In this document: positions 23,641 to 34,726 of the stretch, piece by piece | Position numbering within the stretch: position 1 is the stretch's first letter | Layout of the letters: the number at the start of each line of letters is the position of its first letter | Assembly: GCF_050947875.1 (NCBI RefSeq) | Contig: NC_134572.1 | Coordinates: forward strand, 157,439,105-157,503,104 | Length of the DNA: 64,000 nt | From: Dermacentor variabilis | Lineage: Eukaryota; Arthropoda; Arachnida; Ixodida; Ixodidae | Direction of reading: 5' to 3' | Made by a program: the position numbers and the translations under genes | Notes under the pieces: model-generated | Told to the model about the DNA's origin: nothing | Databases searched by the model: none | The model's input: only the letters and a program-made list of their open reading frames with translations

Positions 23641-24350
23641 TGGTTTGAGTCCAGAGGGTGACTGCAGAGTTAGTGGCACGGTAAAAACAGGGAAGGCGAT
23701 GTTGGCCGAGGAGGCTTCCTTAGCACTGTCGATAGCTTCCACGAAGGCTAACATCGTAGTAAGCGACTCCAAGACACCCGTCAAGAACTATGCAAAAGGA
23801 AGAATCTCACCGGAAGCGCTGGGAATGTTAAACAACTTTCGTGAAGATTGAGACATTCATATTATATGGTAACCCGCACACTACTCCGTTTCCGGGAACG
23901 AAATAGCGCACAGCCTGGCTCGAGAGCTGACTGGCCGAGCAGGTGACACGTTGAAATTATTGGCAACGGAGAGGGAGCGCATGATCAGCTTTAACGAAAT
24001 CACCAAACACTATAAAGTGGCAAGGGTACATTTCCCCCGCCGCAATTCATGCAGAGTAGAATGCAAGCGATGGCATGATGCTTCTTACAGACAGGTGCAT
24101 ATCCGAACCCGGTGGCCAACCACCGTTACTACCCGGAACTTTACACGGATAGTTGTAAATTCTGTCAAAAAAGAGCGGACCTACAACATATAGTTTAGGC
24201 TTGTCCTCGGACACCGACGCAGAATAAAATAAGACCAGAGAGCATTAGGTGACCTCGTTACTCAGCTGTACACCGGAAGACCAGCTCAAGGCAATCCAAC
24301 AAGCCGAAGATGCTGCCAGGGCCCACGGGCTCGAGGTCATCTTCTAGGTA
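23588..24350 (+). pseudogene. RNase H and C-terminal Cys/His region of I/R1-like LINE
   Basis: 23588-23851 reads VYVDTAEYA (first catalytic Asp), AEEASLALSIA (catalytic Glu) and IVVSDSKTPVKNYAKGRISP (second Asp). The following SGNEIAHSLARELTGRAGD is in a shifted frame at about 23893. 23951-24193 is the post-RNase H part (ERERMISFNEITKHY). A further frame near 24155 gives CKFCQKRADLQHIVWACP, the C-x2-C-x7-H-x4-C motif that ends many tick-type LINE ORF2 proteins. RNase H would remove the RNA strand after copying. Confidence 0.75.
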
Positions 24351-24410
24351 GAGAGGCTCAAATATCAAATCTGTCTCAAATGTCTCAAATATGTCTCAAA
24401 TCTGCTGTGC

Positions 24411-26212
24411 AGAAGTAAATGTTTATTCCTGCTCGTCCTAGCCGTTGGCTACAATCACGTTGTACGCCGCCACACATTTCTGGCAAACACCACATAGAAC
24501 ACACTAACGCTGTATAGACATGCTTTCTTTTTCGTGGATCATTCGTTGGTTGCACGATAAACACCGAAGGCATGGACGTAACCCGCGCACATTCAACACA
24601 CAAATATGAACGCAGTGCGGACGACACGCGTGTACCCTGCGCAACACGAGCGATGAATCGTCATAGATCTAACGCTTTCCTTCTGAAATAGTTGCAACGC
24701 GCACAGAAACACCGCACACTGCACATGTGTACATCCGAGATCGTGTCAATAATTTCTAAGGCTACAGCAGAGGTTGACGACAGCAGCGACATATTTAAAT
24801 AGAAGGGATCGCACAGGTAGCGCGGGATGTAGCAAGGCGTCGTGGGTGGGCTTCAATACAGCGGAGTGAACTCCAAGCCGTTCAATTCGCTTGCCAGCGA
24901 CGGATTTTTACGGATTATATGTACAGATCCTGAAAGTCTTCATTTACTGCTTGCGAGCTGCGGAAGCTACTGAAAATCGCAAGTCATAGAGTTTGGTTCT
25001 GCGCTAAAGTATAGCGGATAATATAGACTGTGCGACAGTTGTTTTTGTATTGCAACATATATATTTAGTTGGGAGCAACAAGGCAAGCAATGAAAGTGTA
25101 CAAGTTTTGTGCTTGCTTTGTTGAAATGTGACTTAGTTCGCGTGCGCCAAAAGCTCCAGAAGACAGCGCGTGTCTCGCTACAAACTCGCCGTATGCGTGG
25201 CGCATCAGGCAAATGCGGACCAACGAATTTCATGCCTTGGAGTGCGATCTTTTTGTCACTGGTTGTTCTGGGAAATTCGGTTGATGTCACAAACAATTAA
25301 TGCGTAGTGTTAGCGTGTCTCAGCTCGTCCACTACGCAATGGCATGTATTCTGGGAGTAACTTTGCAGCATCCGCTACTACAAGGGTGCTTCTCGGCCAC
25401 TCCGAATCATTTAAAACATAGGTGTTCGTGCTTGCTAACCACACTCGTATTATGCGGCTTCTCGTGTTTGAATAGAGCGTCTTGCGCAGTTAGAAAATAG
25501 GACTCCTATGTTGATATTAAAAGCTTTGCTGATGGTTGACATACATTGGTTGCGAAAATTTATTGGCTTACTGCAAAATTGAAAATATTGATGAGCGCTT
25601 GCTTCCAATGAGAGAGGTTAGGTTCGGCAAGAATTGTGTTCATCATTTGCGCCAGCTAAAGGTAAGCAATCACAGCAAGCTACTACTACAGCTTTGCTTT
25701 TCAGGCAGAATGCGTGTCGGCGTGATTATGACGCAATTAAACATGATAAGGGAAGGTTGCTTAAACTATGTCGTGGGAAAAATGAATTGTTACGCAAACA
25801 CTTATTTCTTTTCATTTATTGTTGCCGCGTGTCTGTTAGAAATTTTACTGTCATAAACTGATCCCTATATTGATAATATTTATCACTAACTTCAACATTA
25901 TGCTCTGTTCCCACCTTGCACCGGTGAAAACATTGTTTTCGTGAACATTTATAGGTACTCCTTGCAAGTTCACAATGTGACATCTTTGAAGTGCCACCGC
26001 TATAAGTTAACGCTGAACTTGTCTTGCAGTGGCGAGGCCGTAGTCCACAACTGGGCCCACGTACGAGAGGAGACCCCAGAAAAGCAGAAACCCCCTATCT
26101 ATGGCTGAAGCAGCACGGCGTATAATCTGGATGGTTGTGTCAGTTATGACTGAAGTGTACGTATTCCCAAAAGTGGTATGTCCGTATAAGTTGGGGATAA
26201 TTTCACGGACAT
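24411..26212. other. No recognisable gene or repeat
   Basis: Several short ORFs (the longest 106-109 codons) without family motifs. Nothing supportable seen. Confidence 0.5.
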
Positions 26213-26406
26213 TGTTATAACGGAGACACACATGCTGAAAGGCCGTTTATTCTATCTGACGGCGGTACAACATATGACGCGGCTCACCTTGGTCACAGCG
26301 CTTTTAAAGGAAACAGCGCTGACAAAAGCGTGCGTCCGCACAGTTTGCGCACTGAACAGCAATGGAGCAGATAATTATGATAGGCGCAGTTCATTCGATC
26401 AAGGCA
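26213..26406 (-). repeat. 3' LTR of the minus-strand Gypsy (194 bp)
   Basis: Plus-strand reading starts TGTTATAACGGAGACAC and matches 38002-38191 over most of its length (GAAAGGCCGTTTATT, CTGACGGC, TTTAA, TGCGCACTGAA). The inner edge is next to a C-run (26408-26416), which is a G-rich polypurine tract on the element strand. The inner edge is approximate. Confidence 0.8.
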
Positions 26407-26639
26407 GCCCCCCCCCAAACAAAATCACAGTCACTCGTAGATCAGTCGATATGGTGGAGGCGTCAACCGAGTGCTCCGTCTAAGTACACGAGGAGCTTGT
26501 GGCTGCTGCGGTGACAACACTGCTGGTAGTGATGGGCAATTTTCTTCCAACAAAATATCACTGATATGCAACAGGTCAACTGCAACACTACAATCTTCCG
26601 ATTACTCCTCATGCTTCAAAGAAACACAACGTAAATGAT

Positions 26640-27480
26640 CGGTATTACAAAAGCGAGTTTGTTAGGCCACGTACACCAGGTATGTTACAGGGCATTTTAC
26701 ACACAATTTTTCCTGGCCGCCACTTTACAAGTTCACTACGAACAGTACGCACGAGCCCACGATTGCCAACAGAAAATGCTCTGGGTTTACCCTTATGCTC
26801 ATTTGCGCGGCGCAGTCTTCTCTCTAAATTGGCGCTTATCGTCGCTTCCATGTTTTATTTCAGCACACAGCCTTGTGCGTACCTCTCTGTTCAAAAACAG
26901 TTCTACTGGTGTTCTACCAGTGAACGTGTGCGGTGTAGTTCTGTACGCGAATAGAAAGTTATCAACTTTGTGTTGCAAAGACTACTTTTGTTCCGTTCTT
27001 CCTCCAACAGCTGTTACAGCAGTGATTGCTTAACAGTCTGCACAGCTCGTTTTTTGGCGTCATTAGATTGAGGATGATACGGTGGACTCGTTGTGCACTT
27101 GACGCCATTTGCATGTAACTCTTTTGCATGAAACTATGGCCCATTGTCAGTACCTATCTGAAGAGGTAGACCACAGCGTGCAAATAATGACCTCATTGTT
27201 TCCACAGTCCTTCGCTCGGCAGCAGAAGCCATTATTTTTACATCTACAAACTTGGAGTGTGAATACCAGAACCATTTTATCTTCTTTTTTTGCAAAATCT
27301 GGTTGCACTCGCTCTCAACTGTTCGTCCACCACCTCCACGGAGTCAGTGGCACTGGGTGCCCTAGTGGCCTCACGCTCTGACATATATGACATTCCAAGC
27401 CACCAAACCATTGATCTTGCCAGGGCCTTCATTTTCCTGATGCCAATGTGCTGTTCATGCAAAAGTGATAACACTTTTTT
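26640..27480 (-). pseudogene. Gypsy integrase, degenerate
   Basis: The minus strand at 27277-27474 encodes LLHEQHIGIRKMKALARSM and WWLGM, the HHCC-type zinc-binding entry of Gypsy integrases. Further left, in shifted frames, are a TDNGPQF-like core segment (about 27130-27160; second Asp of the catalytic D,D,E triad) and a YHPQSND..KRAVQTVKQSL segment (about 27030-27080), then the C-terminal part (26645-26851, ARRLRRANEHKGKPRAF..G). Integrase would insert element DNA into the genome. Stops and shifts make it non-functional. Confidence 0.78.
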
Positions 27481-27776
27481 TTAGGAGAATGGGGTATAAC
27501 CACATGGTTCTTCCAAATTAAATAGCATCATCCACAGAAAGTACAAACAAAAATTGGTCGATACTGCTTGTCCACATGTGGTGGCCAGCTATGCCATGTC
27601 ATTTCATGGACAGCCCTCAAGACAGTGTTTTAGAGGTTTCACGTGCAATGTCCTTTGCCGTTAAGGGCAATTCTCTAACGGGAGAAACATTAAAAATGTG
27701 ATCTGCACCATCAGAATCCGAATCAGAATCAGTTTTATTCAGATGATTAGAAAGACTACAAGATGCTATTATACAG

Positions 27777-27816
27777 AAGGAGGTCCCGAAGTCAAAGACT
27801 ACAATGGGACCTCCTT
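27777..27816. repeat. Stem-loop in the LINE 3' UTR
   Basis: AAGGAGGTCCC at 27777-27787 pairs perfectly with GGGACCTCCTT at 27806-27816 around an 18-nt loop. 3' UTR hairpins are often recognised by the LINE RT; that role is only inferred here. Confidence 0.75.
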
Positions 27817-28094
27817 TACAACGTAAACATAATAAAAAATTACAGAAGTTTCAAGAACTTGTTAACATGGAATAATTACAGGTTTTAGTACGACCAGCAT
27901 GATTGAAGGATTACATGTGCATAGATGTCAAGAAAAAAAGCACTCTAACATAATCTCCATGGCCATTAATAAAGCTGTCGTGACAAACACAGTATAATTT
28001 TCTCGAATGTATTTGTAAGGCAGAGACAGAAACTTAATGGTGTGGCAATGAAAATGAAATGAAGGCACCCTGAAAGAATGGTTGCGAGTATGCA

Positions 28095-28322
28095 CTACGC
28101 ATCAGTATTCGACAGAATGTACTCTTTTAGTTGTTTCTTAAATTCGTGAATTTTAAGTGTTGTTATGTGTAATGATAGTGTGTTCCAGAAAGCGATGGAT
28201 GAAAAATGGGCGCGCTGCTTGCGATAATTAGCATGTATTTTGGGTAAAATGAAGTTCCTATTTATTGCAAACCTGGTAATATTAGTATTTATTAGAGAAG
28301 TTTGTGTATCAAGCTGTCGCAT
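28095..28322 (-). pseudogene. C-terminal end of a Jockey/CR1-type LINE ORF2
   Basis: An open 75-codon frame with RFAINRNFILPKIHANYRKQ, then FSSIAFWNTLSLHI, and a Lys-rich end. It resembles the conserved tail after the RT of Jockey/CR1-like LINEs (an F-lPk--t-yGk-s--f-g---WN-Lp pattern). No catalytic residues are in this part. Probably the last portion copied before reverse transcription stopped. Confidence 0.65.
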
Positions 28323-28329
28323 CAGCGGT

Positions 28330-29790
28330 TTCAGACTGTTGTAGATGCGACAAGCAGTCGGCGTTGCTATTTACTCCCGATCTGTACACAACGTGGAAAC
28401 AGTAGTTTGACAGAAAAATGACCCAGCGGTCGAATCGCGCCTCAGCTTCAGTACTGCTATGATGTCTTCTTTCGAATATTATCGTGAGTGGTTGGTGATC
28501 AGTGATCATATTGAAGCTGCGGACGTAAAGATGAACATGGGATTTCTTCATGCGAAAAGTTGTGGCGAGTGCTTCTTTTTCAATGTGTGCATTGTTACCG
28601 CTCGCGTCATTGACCTGGAGGCTAATGCGACTGGAGGCTCAACACAATTCACTACGTGTGACAACACTGTGCGCAGCCCGTACTCAGAATAATCGGAATG
28701 GGCTGGATTTCTTTTCTCATGTCATACAGCTCTAATGCGGTTTATTTGCTTAATAACTGCTTACAACGCGTGAAGAATTCATTACACAGACGTGACCATT
28801 CCCATATGCTTCCCTTGCGTAGAAGCTGGTGGAGTGCTTTGCATATTATTTCCTATGCCTTAGAATGCCCTCAGCTGGGTCACATTGCTGCGTTTCAGTG
28901 CTTCGAGGATTCTTTTCACCGTGTTCGCTTTGGGATGTAGACCGTGCTGGTCTATCGCGTGCCCCACATATTGCACTCTTGCTTGAAAATACACACATTT
29001 CGTCACATTTACTCGGATACAGTGTTCACTCAGTGGCTTTAGTACTTCCTCCGTTCGGCTGTAGCACCCGGCTAGGTTTTTGCCAGCAGTAAACATGTCG
29101 TGCAAGTAGCAGGCGGTACCAGGTGTTCCTTGTGAAACCTGGCCCATGACTGCCTGAAACATGGCAGGTGCACTCGCAACGCCGTAAGGCAATCGCCTGC
29201 ACCTAAAGGGACCCATGTGCGTGTTAACCGTTTGGAGTTCTTCGGCATGCTCATCTTACTCCAGCTGTACGGAAGCTTTAGTGAAGTCTAAAACAGTCAA
29301 CGCGGTTTCTCCAACCAGGGACTGAAAATGTCCTCTGGAATTGGCAGTGGTAGTGATTCACCTCGATGGCCTGGTTCACAGTGACTCTGTAGTCGCCACA
29401 AGCCCTTATTACTTCCCCATTTTTGTTTGGCACGATGACTAGCGGCATTGCCCAAGTGTTGTGCCTCACCCGGTAGATGACCCCAGCCTTTCCTAGTTGC
29501 ACCAATTCTCTCTCTACTTCCCTCGCAAGGCATATGATACCAGCTTCGCATTACAGAAAACTGGATTTGCGTTCGCTCTTGCGCAAATGATACCTTTGTA
29601 CCCCTTGATAGCGTCGTAGCCTGTTTGAAAACACTAGCATTCTGCCGTTTTAATAAATCTACAGCTTCTTCACTTTTCATCAGCGCGATTGCTTCTACAT
29701 TAAGTGCAACCTCGAGCAATTTTGGCACGTTCACTTTTATCCTTGCGAGCCAGTCACGACCGAGAAGCAACGGCATACGTGCAGGTTTTT
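28330..29790 (-). pseudogene. Gypsy pol: protease end, RT and RNase H, degenerate
   Basis: On the minus strand from 29776 leftwards: LPLLLGRDWLARIKV (C-terminal protease signature), then the RT entry (ELVQLGKAGVIYRV...AMPLVIVPNKNGEVIRACGDYRVTVNQAIEV), GPFRCRRLPYGVASAPAMFQ at 28860-29216, and VKCVYFQ..VQYVGHAIDQHGL. RNase H follows at 28309-28551 (FNMITDHQPLTIIF, ending NADCLSHL). The YxDD box is at best YLHDMF, with the first catalytic Asp changed. The order and motifs fit a K02A2.6-like Ty3/Gypsy Pol. Several stops and shifts. Confidence 0.85.
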
Positions 29791-29877
29791 GTTATTTGGC
29801 AATGACAAGTGGTGGCAGGTGGCTTTGCTTCCAGCTCCTCACGTTGACTTGCGTACGCCCTTTACGCTGACTGTGGT
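29791..29877 (-). pseudogene. Gypsy protease-RT junction up to the hAT insertion point
   Basis: Codes for a TVSVKGVRKST-like stretch joining the FNGTA end of the protease segment at 36942 to LPLLLGRDW at 29776. It shows where the reading frame was split by the transposon at 29878-36933. Confidence 0.6.
29870..29877. repeat. Candidate left 8-bp target duplication of the hAT element
   Basis: ACTGTGGT here against AAGGCGGT at 36934-36941, 5 of 8 matching. hAT elements make 8-bp duplications; this would be an eroded pair. Confidence 0.4.
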
Positions 29878-29888
29878 CAGGGTTGCCA
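29878..29888 (+). repeat. Left terminal inverted repeat of hAT element
   Basis: CAGGGTTGCCA, a CA-starting terminus typical of hAT elements. It pairs with 36923-36933. Confidence 0.72.
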
Positions 29889-29908
29889 GATCGCTCCAAC
29901 CACAAGTA

Positions 29909-29978
29909 GCCAAATTGGCCTCCGCAGTAGCCCAAATGTAGCCAAAGCAAAACTTTTGGATAACCCAAAAGTAGCCAA
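29909..29978. repeat. Subterminal GTAGCC(C)AA motif cluster, left end
   Basis: Copies near 29909, 29929, 29939 and 29966 read GTAGCCAAA or GTAGCCCAA. Further copies are near 36853 and 36911 at the other end. Repeated short motifs just inside the termini are common transposase-binding sites in hAT elements; that role is inferred. Confidence 0.6.
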
Positions 29979-30483
29979 AAACTTGGCCTTTTTCTGAAGT
30001 AATTTCTTAAGCATACTGAATTAATTTTCGGCAAGAATAACTATATATTAGTTTTTCACGCTCGACCACGCGTGACCTCCCCGCGCATAGTCACAAAGGT
30101 CATGCGGCACGGAAAACAATTTCTGCTCAAGCGCAAGACGTGCCAGAACGCTGGCATACAGGCAAATTCATGACAAGGCAAATGCTGTGTTCATTGCAAA
30201 TGCACTGTTTCATTTTTCCTAGAGCACACAAATAGCACTGCGCACAAAACACGCCAAGCAATGGCATGCATTCAGGCTTTCAGTATTACTACTTACAGCT
30301 CATGATAATTTCGCTTAACACCACACAATGCGCTAAACGAAAAACTACAAAAAAAACTGTAAGACATAATTTAACAGAATACATGGTGGTTGGTACAAAA
30401 TCTAGTACGATATATATACATAAATATGCAACCTATGGTTAGGCATCATTGGCTCATTGCGAAGTGGAACTGCTTGGTGCATA

Positions 30484-30681
30484 CTAAATGTCAGAGCTGA
30501 AACGGGACAAAAATTCCTGGCCAGGTTTAAAATCCTTGCAGCAGCCTCCGTTCCTGGCCAGGCCAAACTTCACGTGGAGGAGCGCTACGAATGTCTCCTT
30601 CGACATTCTATTTCGAAGGTCCGCTTTAATGTGTGAGGCCTGGCTGAACACTTGTTCGACGGCGGAATTTGATACGGGTAG
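30484..30681 (-). pseudogene. hAT transposase C-terminal dimerisation domain (remnant)
   Basis: The minus strand reads LPVSNSAVEQVFSQASHIK, then ADLRNRMSKETFVALLHVKF, ending ..SRFSSDI and a TAG at 30486-30484. The P.SN..VE.VFS block followed by R.R...E....LL.VK is the hallmark of the hAT dimerisation domain. Upstream on the same strand (30682 onward) the match stops abruptly, so the catalytic region is deleted. In an intact element this domain lets transposase monomers pair. The fragment has no stop within the domain. Confidence 0.8.
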
Positions 30682-30793
30682 TCATAGAAAAAACAGGAGG
30701 AGGGTTTGGAGTTGTGTAGAGAACAGATGGCTGTGGTGGCTGTGAGGCAACAGAAGAGGATATGTTCTACGTTAGCGTTGGAGCAGGGGCAAT

Positions 30794-30806
30794 TTGGGCA
30801 GGAATG
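30794..30806 (+). repeat. Target duplication, left copy (13 bp)
   Basis: TTGGGCAGGAATG here and at 36381-36393, identical, bounding the I-clade LINE exactly. Confidence 0.95.
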
Positions 30807-30913
30807 TTAGTTAGTTAATTCGGGTTTAATGGCGCAAAAGCGACTAAGGCCATGCTGCGCCAGTCACAGGACAGTATAAGATCCAATGTTAAGGTAGTTA
30901 TAGCTGTATTACC

Positions 30914-32050
30914 TTAAACTCGATGTAGATAATCGGTTTCACCTAAAAACTGGAACAGGTTAGTGAATGGCACTAGTGGGTCATCGCCCAATATTAAGGC
31001 AGGGTGCAGAGGTATATGTAAGTGATACAGATTTTTAAAATGTTTCTGTCTCTGTGTTTCAGTGTGCGGGCATGATATAATGATGTGGGTCACTGTGAGC
31101 GTTTCGTGACATTTCTCGCATGTTGGTGGACTTTCGTTTCGAAGTAAAAAGTTGTGTGTTAGATGCGTGTGTCCAATTCGAAGTCGACATAACATTACCT
31201 CATATAACCGTTCTTGGTGAGTGCATGATTTCCACTCGCGAAGCAGGGGTTTAGTTATATGTAACTTGTTATTTACGCACGAGTTCCAGTCTTGTTGCCA
31301 TTTTGATGCTAGGGCCTTACGAACCGCTCTGATGCTGTCTTTGTATGGAAATGTTATGTGTGTGATGCTTTTGTGCGCTGCCATGGATGCGCTTTTATCT
31401 GCAGCTTCATTCCCTGCTATCCCAACATGGCTTGGGACCCAGCAGAATCGTATGGTTCCTTCGTATTTTTTGTTAAACACTATGTTTAAGATATCGCCAA
31501 GCAGGGGTTCAGACGCGGAGTTTAAGTTAAGGGCTCTTAGGGTACTTAACGAATCGGTATAAATGATAGCATTATTCTGCTTGTCGGAAGTAATTTTCTT
31601 AACTGCCATCCATATCGCATAAACTTCGGCGGTACAGACTGAAGAAAAATTATTTATGCGAATGCTATTTTCCCAATTTTTTGTTACAATCCCGACACCT
31701 ACGTATTCTTGTGTTTTAGAGCCGTCAGTGTAAAATTCTGTGTAATTTTTATATTTTTCTTAGATAGCTCGGAACTCTTGTATTATATGCTCTTGTGGAA
31801 TGTCTTTTTTCTTTATATGTGTTAATGTCCAGTCACACAGCTGTGTAAAATTGCACCACGGGGGCAATCTTGCTGGCCTTTCGGCAACCTGCAGTGCTTC
31901 GGGAGGAACATCATAGGTCTGACAATATTGTTCGTGTCTTAAGATGAGTGGCCGAATCATGTTTGGTTTATTTGTGTAATGTATTCGTGATTGGCACTGT
32001 GTGACGATGTTGTAGCATATATGTTGCGGCGATGACCGAATTCTTAGCAC
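30914..32050 (-). pseudogene. RNase H and C-terminal region of the I-clade LINE ORF2
   Basis: Two same-strand pieces split by a single TAA near 31760. Across it run YTDGSK (Asp), AEVYAIW (Glu), YTDSLSTLRAL (Asp) and WVPSHVGIAGNEAADKSA (His and Asp), so all RNase H catalytic positions are present. The C-terminal part has CEKCHETLTVTHIIISCP, a C-x2-C-x8-H-x4-C motif, and ends at 30914 with a TAA. Together with 32258-34629 this makes ORF2. RNase H lies after the RT, as in I-type LINEs. Confidence 0.88.
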
Positions 32051-32257
32051 ATAGCAAAGTGTAAGTTGTGCTCTGCGGTGTTGTAATGAAGGCTCATTAG
32101 CGTCAACGTATAAACTTTGTACAGGCGATGTCCTGTAGGCACCGCTCGCCAGTCGTAGGCCAAGATTGTGAACTGGATCAAGTCGCTTAATGTAGGACTG
32201 CCTAGCTGCACCATAAACTACACTACCGTAGTCGAGGATGCTACGTACAAGGGACCG

Positions 32258-33912
32258 CTATATACGTAGTAGACATGTTCGGTCAGATCCCCAGTGCTTA
32301 TGTGATAAAACCTTGAGGATATTTAGCGCTTTGTTTGCTTTACTTTTGGTTGCGTTAATGTGGGCCAGAAAGTTCAGTTTAGTGTCAAACGTTACGCCTA
32401 GAAATTTATAGTGTTCTTTGACCGGCAAGGTTGTGCCATACAATGTGAGAACTGGGTTGAAGTGCAACCCTCGTTTCTGGGAAAAGAGAACTGTAACAGT
32501 TTTGTGTGTTGAGAACCGGAAACCATTTTTGTTAGCCCATTGTGTAAGATTATTTATCGTTATTTGTAGTCGTCGTTCACAGGTGGGTAAGCTTGAGGCG
32601 CGGCAAGCCATTTGCAAATCGCCGACATATATTGAGTGCATAACAGATGATGGGATGATCTTATTTACAGAGTTCATTTTGACTATGAAGAGCGTCGTGG
32701 TAAGAATGCAACCATGTGGAACGCCATTTTCTTGTGTGAATGTGTGCGAGAGTATTGTGCCGAGACGTACTTGAAAAGTTCGGTTTGACATGAAATCGCA
32801 TAGACAATTTAGCATTCTTCCGCGAATTCCCATGTCAGCCAGGTCTCTCAAAATTCCGTATCGCCATGTGGTATCATATGCCTTTTCAAAATCAAAGAAA
32901 ACCGGGAGGCAGTATTGCTTGTGAAGAAACGCGTCACGTATTTCGTGCTCTAGTCGCACGAGATGGTCAGTGGTGGAACAGCCCTGTTTGTATCCGCAGT
33001 GGTGTTTGTCTATTAGGTTTCTTGTTTCTAGGATGAATGTGAGTCTTATGTTTATATTGCTATCATAAGATTTGGCTAGGCAACTTGTTAGTGCAATAGG
33101 TCTATAGCTGCTAGGGGATGTAGCGGGTTTACCAGGTTTTAGAAAAGGAACTACTACCGCTTTTTTCCAATCTGTGGGCATTACCCCAGGCTCCCATATC
33201 TTATTGAAAAATTTAAGAAGTGCCCCTACCGATGCTTGGGATAGGTGTGCCAGCATCGTGTAGTGCACACGGTCAGGACCTGTTGCCGTTTTTTTTTACC
33301 AGCAGAGAGAACTCTGTTCAATTCATGTATTATGAGGGGTTTATTGTACATTTCAGCTGAAGCCCCAGTGGTAGGCAGCCTCTCTTTCTCAGCCGATTCT
33401 TTATATTTCAAAAATGTACTAGAATAGTTTGCTGAGCTGGATATGTTATGAAAGTGTTCACCTAATAAGTTGGCCTGGTCCTGTAGTGTTGTTTGTGTGC
33501 CTGGACATGTAAGTAGTGGTATAGTGTATGATGAGTACTCTCCTCTAAATTTCCTCACCTGGTCCCACATTCGTTTTGTTGTGACTGTACTATTGATTGA
33601 AGATATGTATTTTTGCCATGATAATTTTTCTGCATTTCTTCGAATATATCGTGCTTTGGCTTTGGCCTGTTTGAAATTTAGAAGATTGTTATAAGTGGGG
33701 TGCCTTCGTAGGATTCCCCAGGCCTTATTTTGTTCTTTTTTGGCTTTAGTACATTCGCTTGTCCACCAAGGATTTAGCTTTTTGCGCACAATGCCGGAAG
33801 ACTGCGGTATCGCCTTTTCTGCCGCTGTGATTATGACTTCAGTGATTTTTTTATTAAGTTCATCAATACTGAGCTCTGGCGAAAAGACATTTTCCAGTTT
33901 CGCGTTCTGCAT
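32258..33912 (-). pseudogene. Connector and reverse transcriptase of the I-clade LINE
   Basis: 33226-33912 is the endonuclease-RT connector (NPWWTSECTKAKKEQNKAW, RMWDQVRKFRG). 32258-33268 is the RT: VVVPFLKPGKPATSPSSYRP, ALTSCLAKSYD, CLPVFFDFEKAYDTTW (motif A), VPHGCILTTTLF (expected VPQG), and SIYVGDLQMA at motif C. YVGD in place of YxDD removes the first catalytic aspartate. The two pieces overlap in different frames near 33250, next to a run of T on the plus strand (33288-33297) that probably slipped. Confidence 0.88.
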
Positions 33913-34218
33913 AAAAACCTGCCAGTCAGCGAGCTGTAATTTCCATCGGCATGATCTAGTTACTAGGGTTTCTGGTGATTATAGGTGTTTGATGAGTGCG
34001 GGTAAGTGGTCGCTACCATATGATGTGTCGAGAACTTCCCATTTAAAATCAGTGAATAGAGACGGTGAACAAAAAGCTAAATCTAAACAACTAAAAGTGC
34101 GGGAAGTCGGTTAGAAATAAGTTTGCGCACCTGAGTTTAAAAGACAGATATCGTTTGACAGAATAAAATCTTCAACGAGTTGCCCTCTTTGGTCAGTTTT
34201 GACAATGCCCCAAAGAGT

Positions 34219-34629
34219 TCAATGAGCGTTAAAATCTCCTACCAAGACAAATGGCTCCGGTAACTGATCTGTTAGATTTTCTAAGTATTTGATAGTAAAA
34301 TGTGTGTTGGGTGGAATATATAGAGAGCAAATGGTGATTCTTTTGTAGGATAGAATGGTGACAGCTACGGCCTCTAAAGATGTATTTAATGGGACATTTC
34401 GGGTAGGAGTGCCGCCCTGCACGACTATAGCCACTCCACTTGACAACCGGTGGGAACATTCGCGGTCCTTTCGGACAACGGTGAAGCCTTTAAGGAATTG
34501 AGTGTGTTTAGGGCCCAAGTTTGTTTCCTGTAGGCAAAATGCGACTGGCGAAAAGTTATTTGTTATGTCTTTTATGTCAACTAAATTGCGAATCAGTCCT
34601 CTACAATTCCAATGCACGATAAAAGCCAT
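34219..34629 (-). pseudogene. APE-type endonuclease of the I-clade LINE ORF2 (N-terminus)
   Basis: From the Met at 34629: FIVHWNCRGLIRN (catalytic Asn), LQETNL (catalytic Glu), VAIVVQGG, and FVLVGDFNAH (catalytic Asp/Asn), stopping at 34219. The rest of the domain continues in other frames to about 33980, including a GSDHLP block with the catalytic Asp-His. It would nick the target DNA to start reverse transcription. The ORF2 start is 98 bp downstream of the ORF1 end at 34727. Confidence 0.88.
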
Positions 34630-34726
34630 AGTGGCAGAATTGAGAACGGTAATTTACATATATGTGCTAAGTAACTGTAGGTGACATTTGTTAGTGGGAA
34701 TGTACTATTAGAAGAACTGTAACCGT

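Larger units (their letters stand above)
22290..24410 (+). mobile_element. I/R1-superfamily-like LINE, 5' truncated
   Basis: Starts inside the RT (PGKKPEMTNIRPVSLTSC at about 22316) and runs through the rest of RT, an RNase H domain and a C-terminal Cys/His motif. It ends in a TCTCAAAT-type short repeat at 24357-24405 that may be its tail. The N-terminal endonuclease and ORF1 are absent. Many stops and indels. Confidence 0.75.
27706..28322 (-). mobile_element. Non-LTR element 3' fragment inserted in the Gypsy pol
   Basis: Lies between the RNase H codons (NADCLSHLQQSETAD, ending near 28325) and the segment before integrase (DHIFNVSP..ELPLTAKDIARET, starting near 27700), which are adjacent in an intact Gypsy. 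On the minus strand it codes for a LINE C-terminus, then a 3' UTR with a hairpin (27777-27816), and ends in a (TGATTC)n-like tail. CATCAG occurs at both edges and may be the target duplication. Severely 5' truncated. Confidence 0.72.

Noticed and set aside
25536..25856. 106-codon ORF as a possible host gene
   Set aside because: No family motif, an overlapping ORF of similar length in another frame, and no splice context that I can support.
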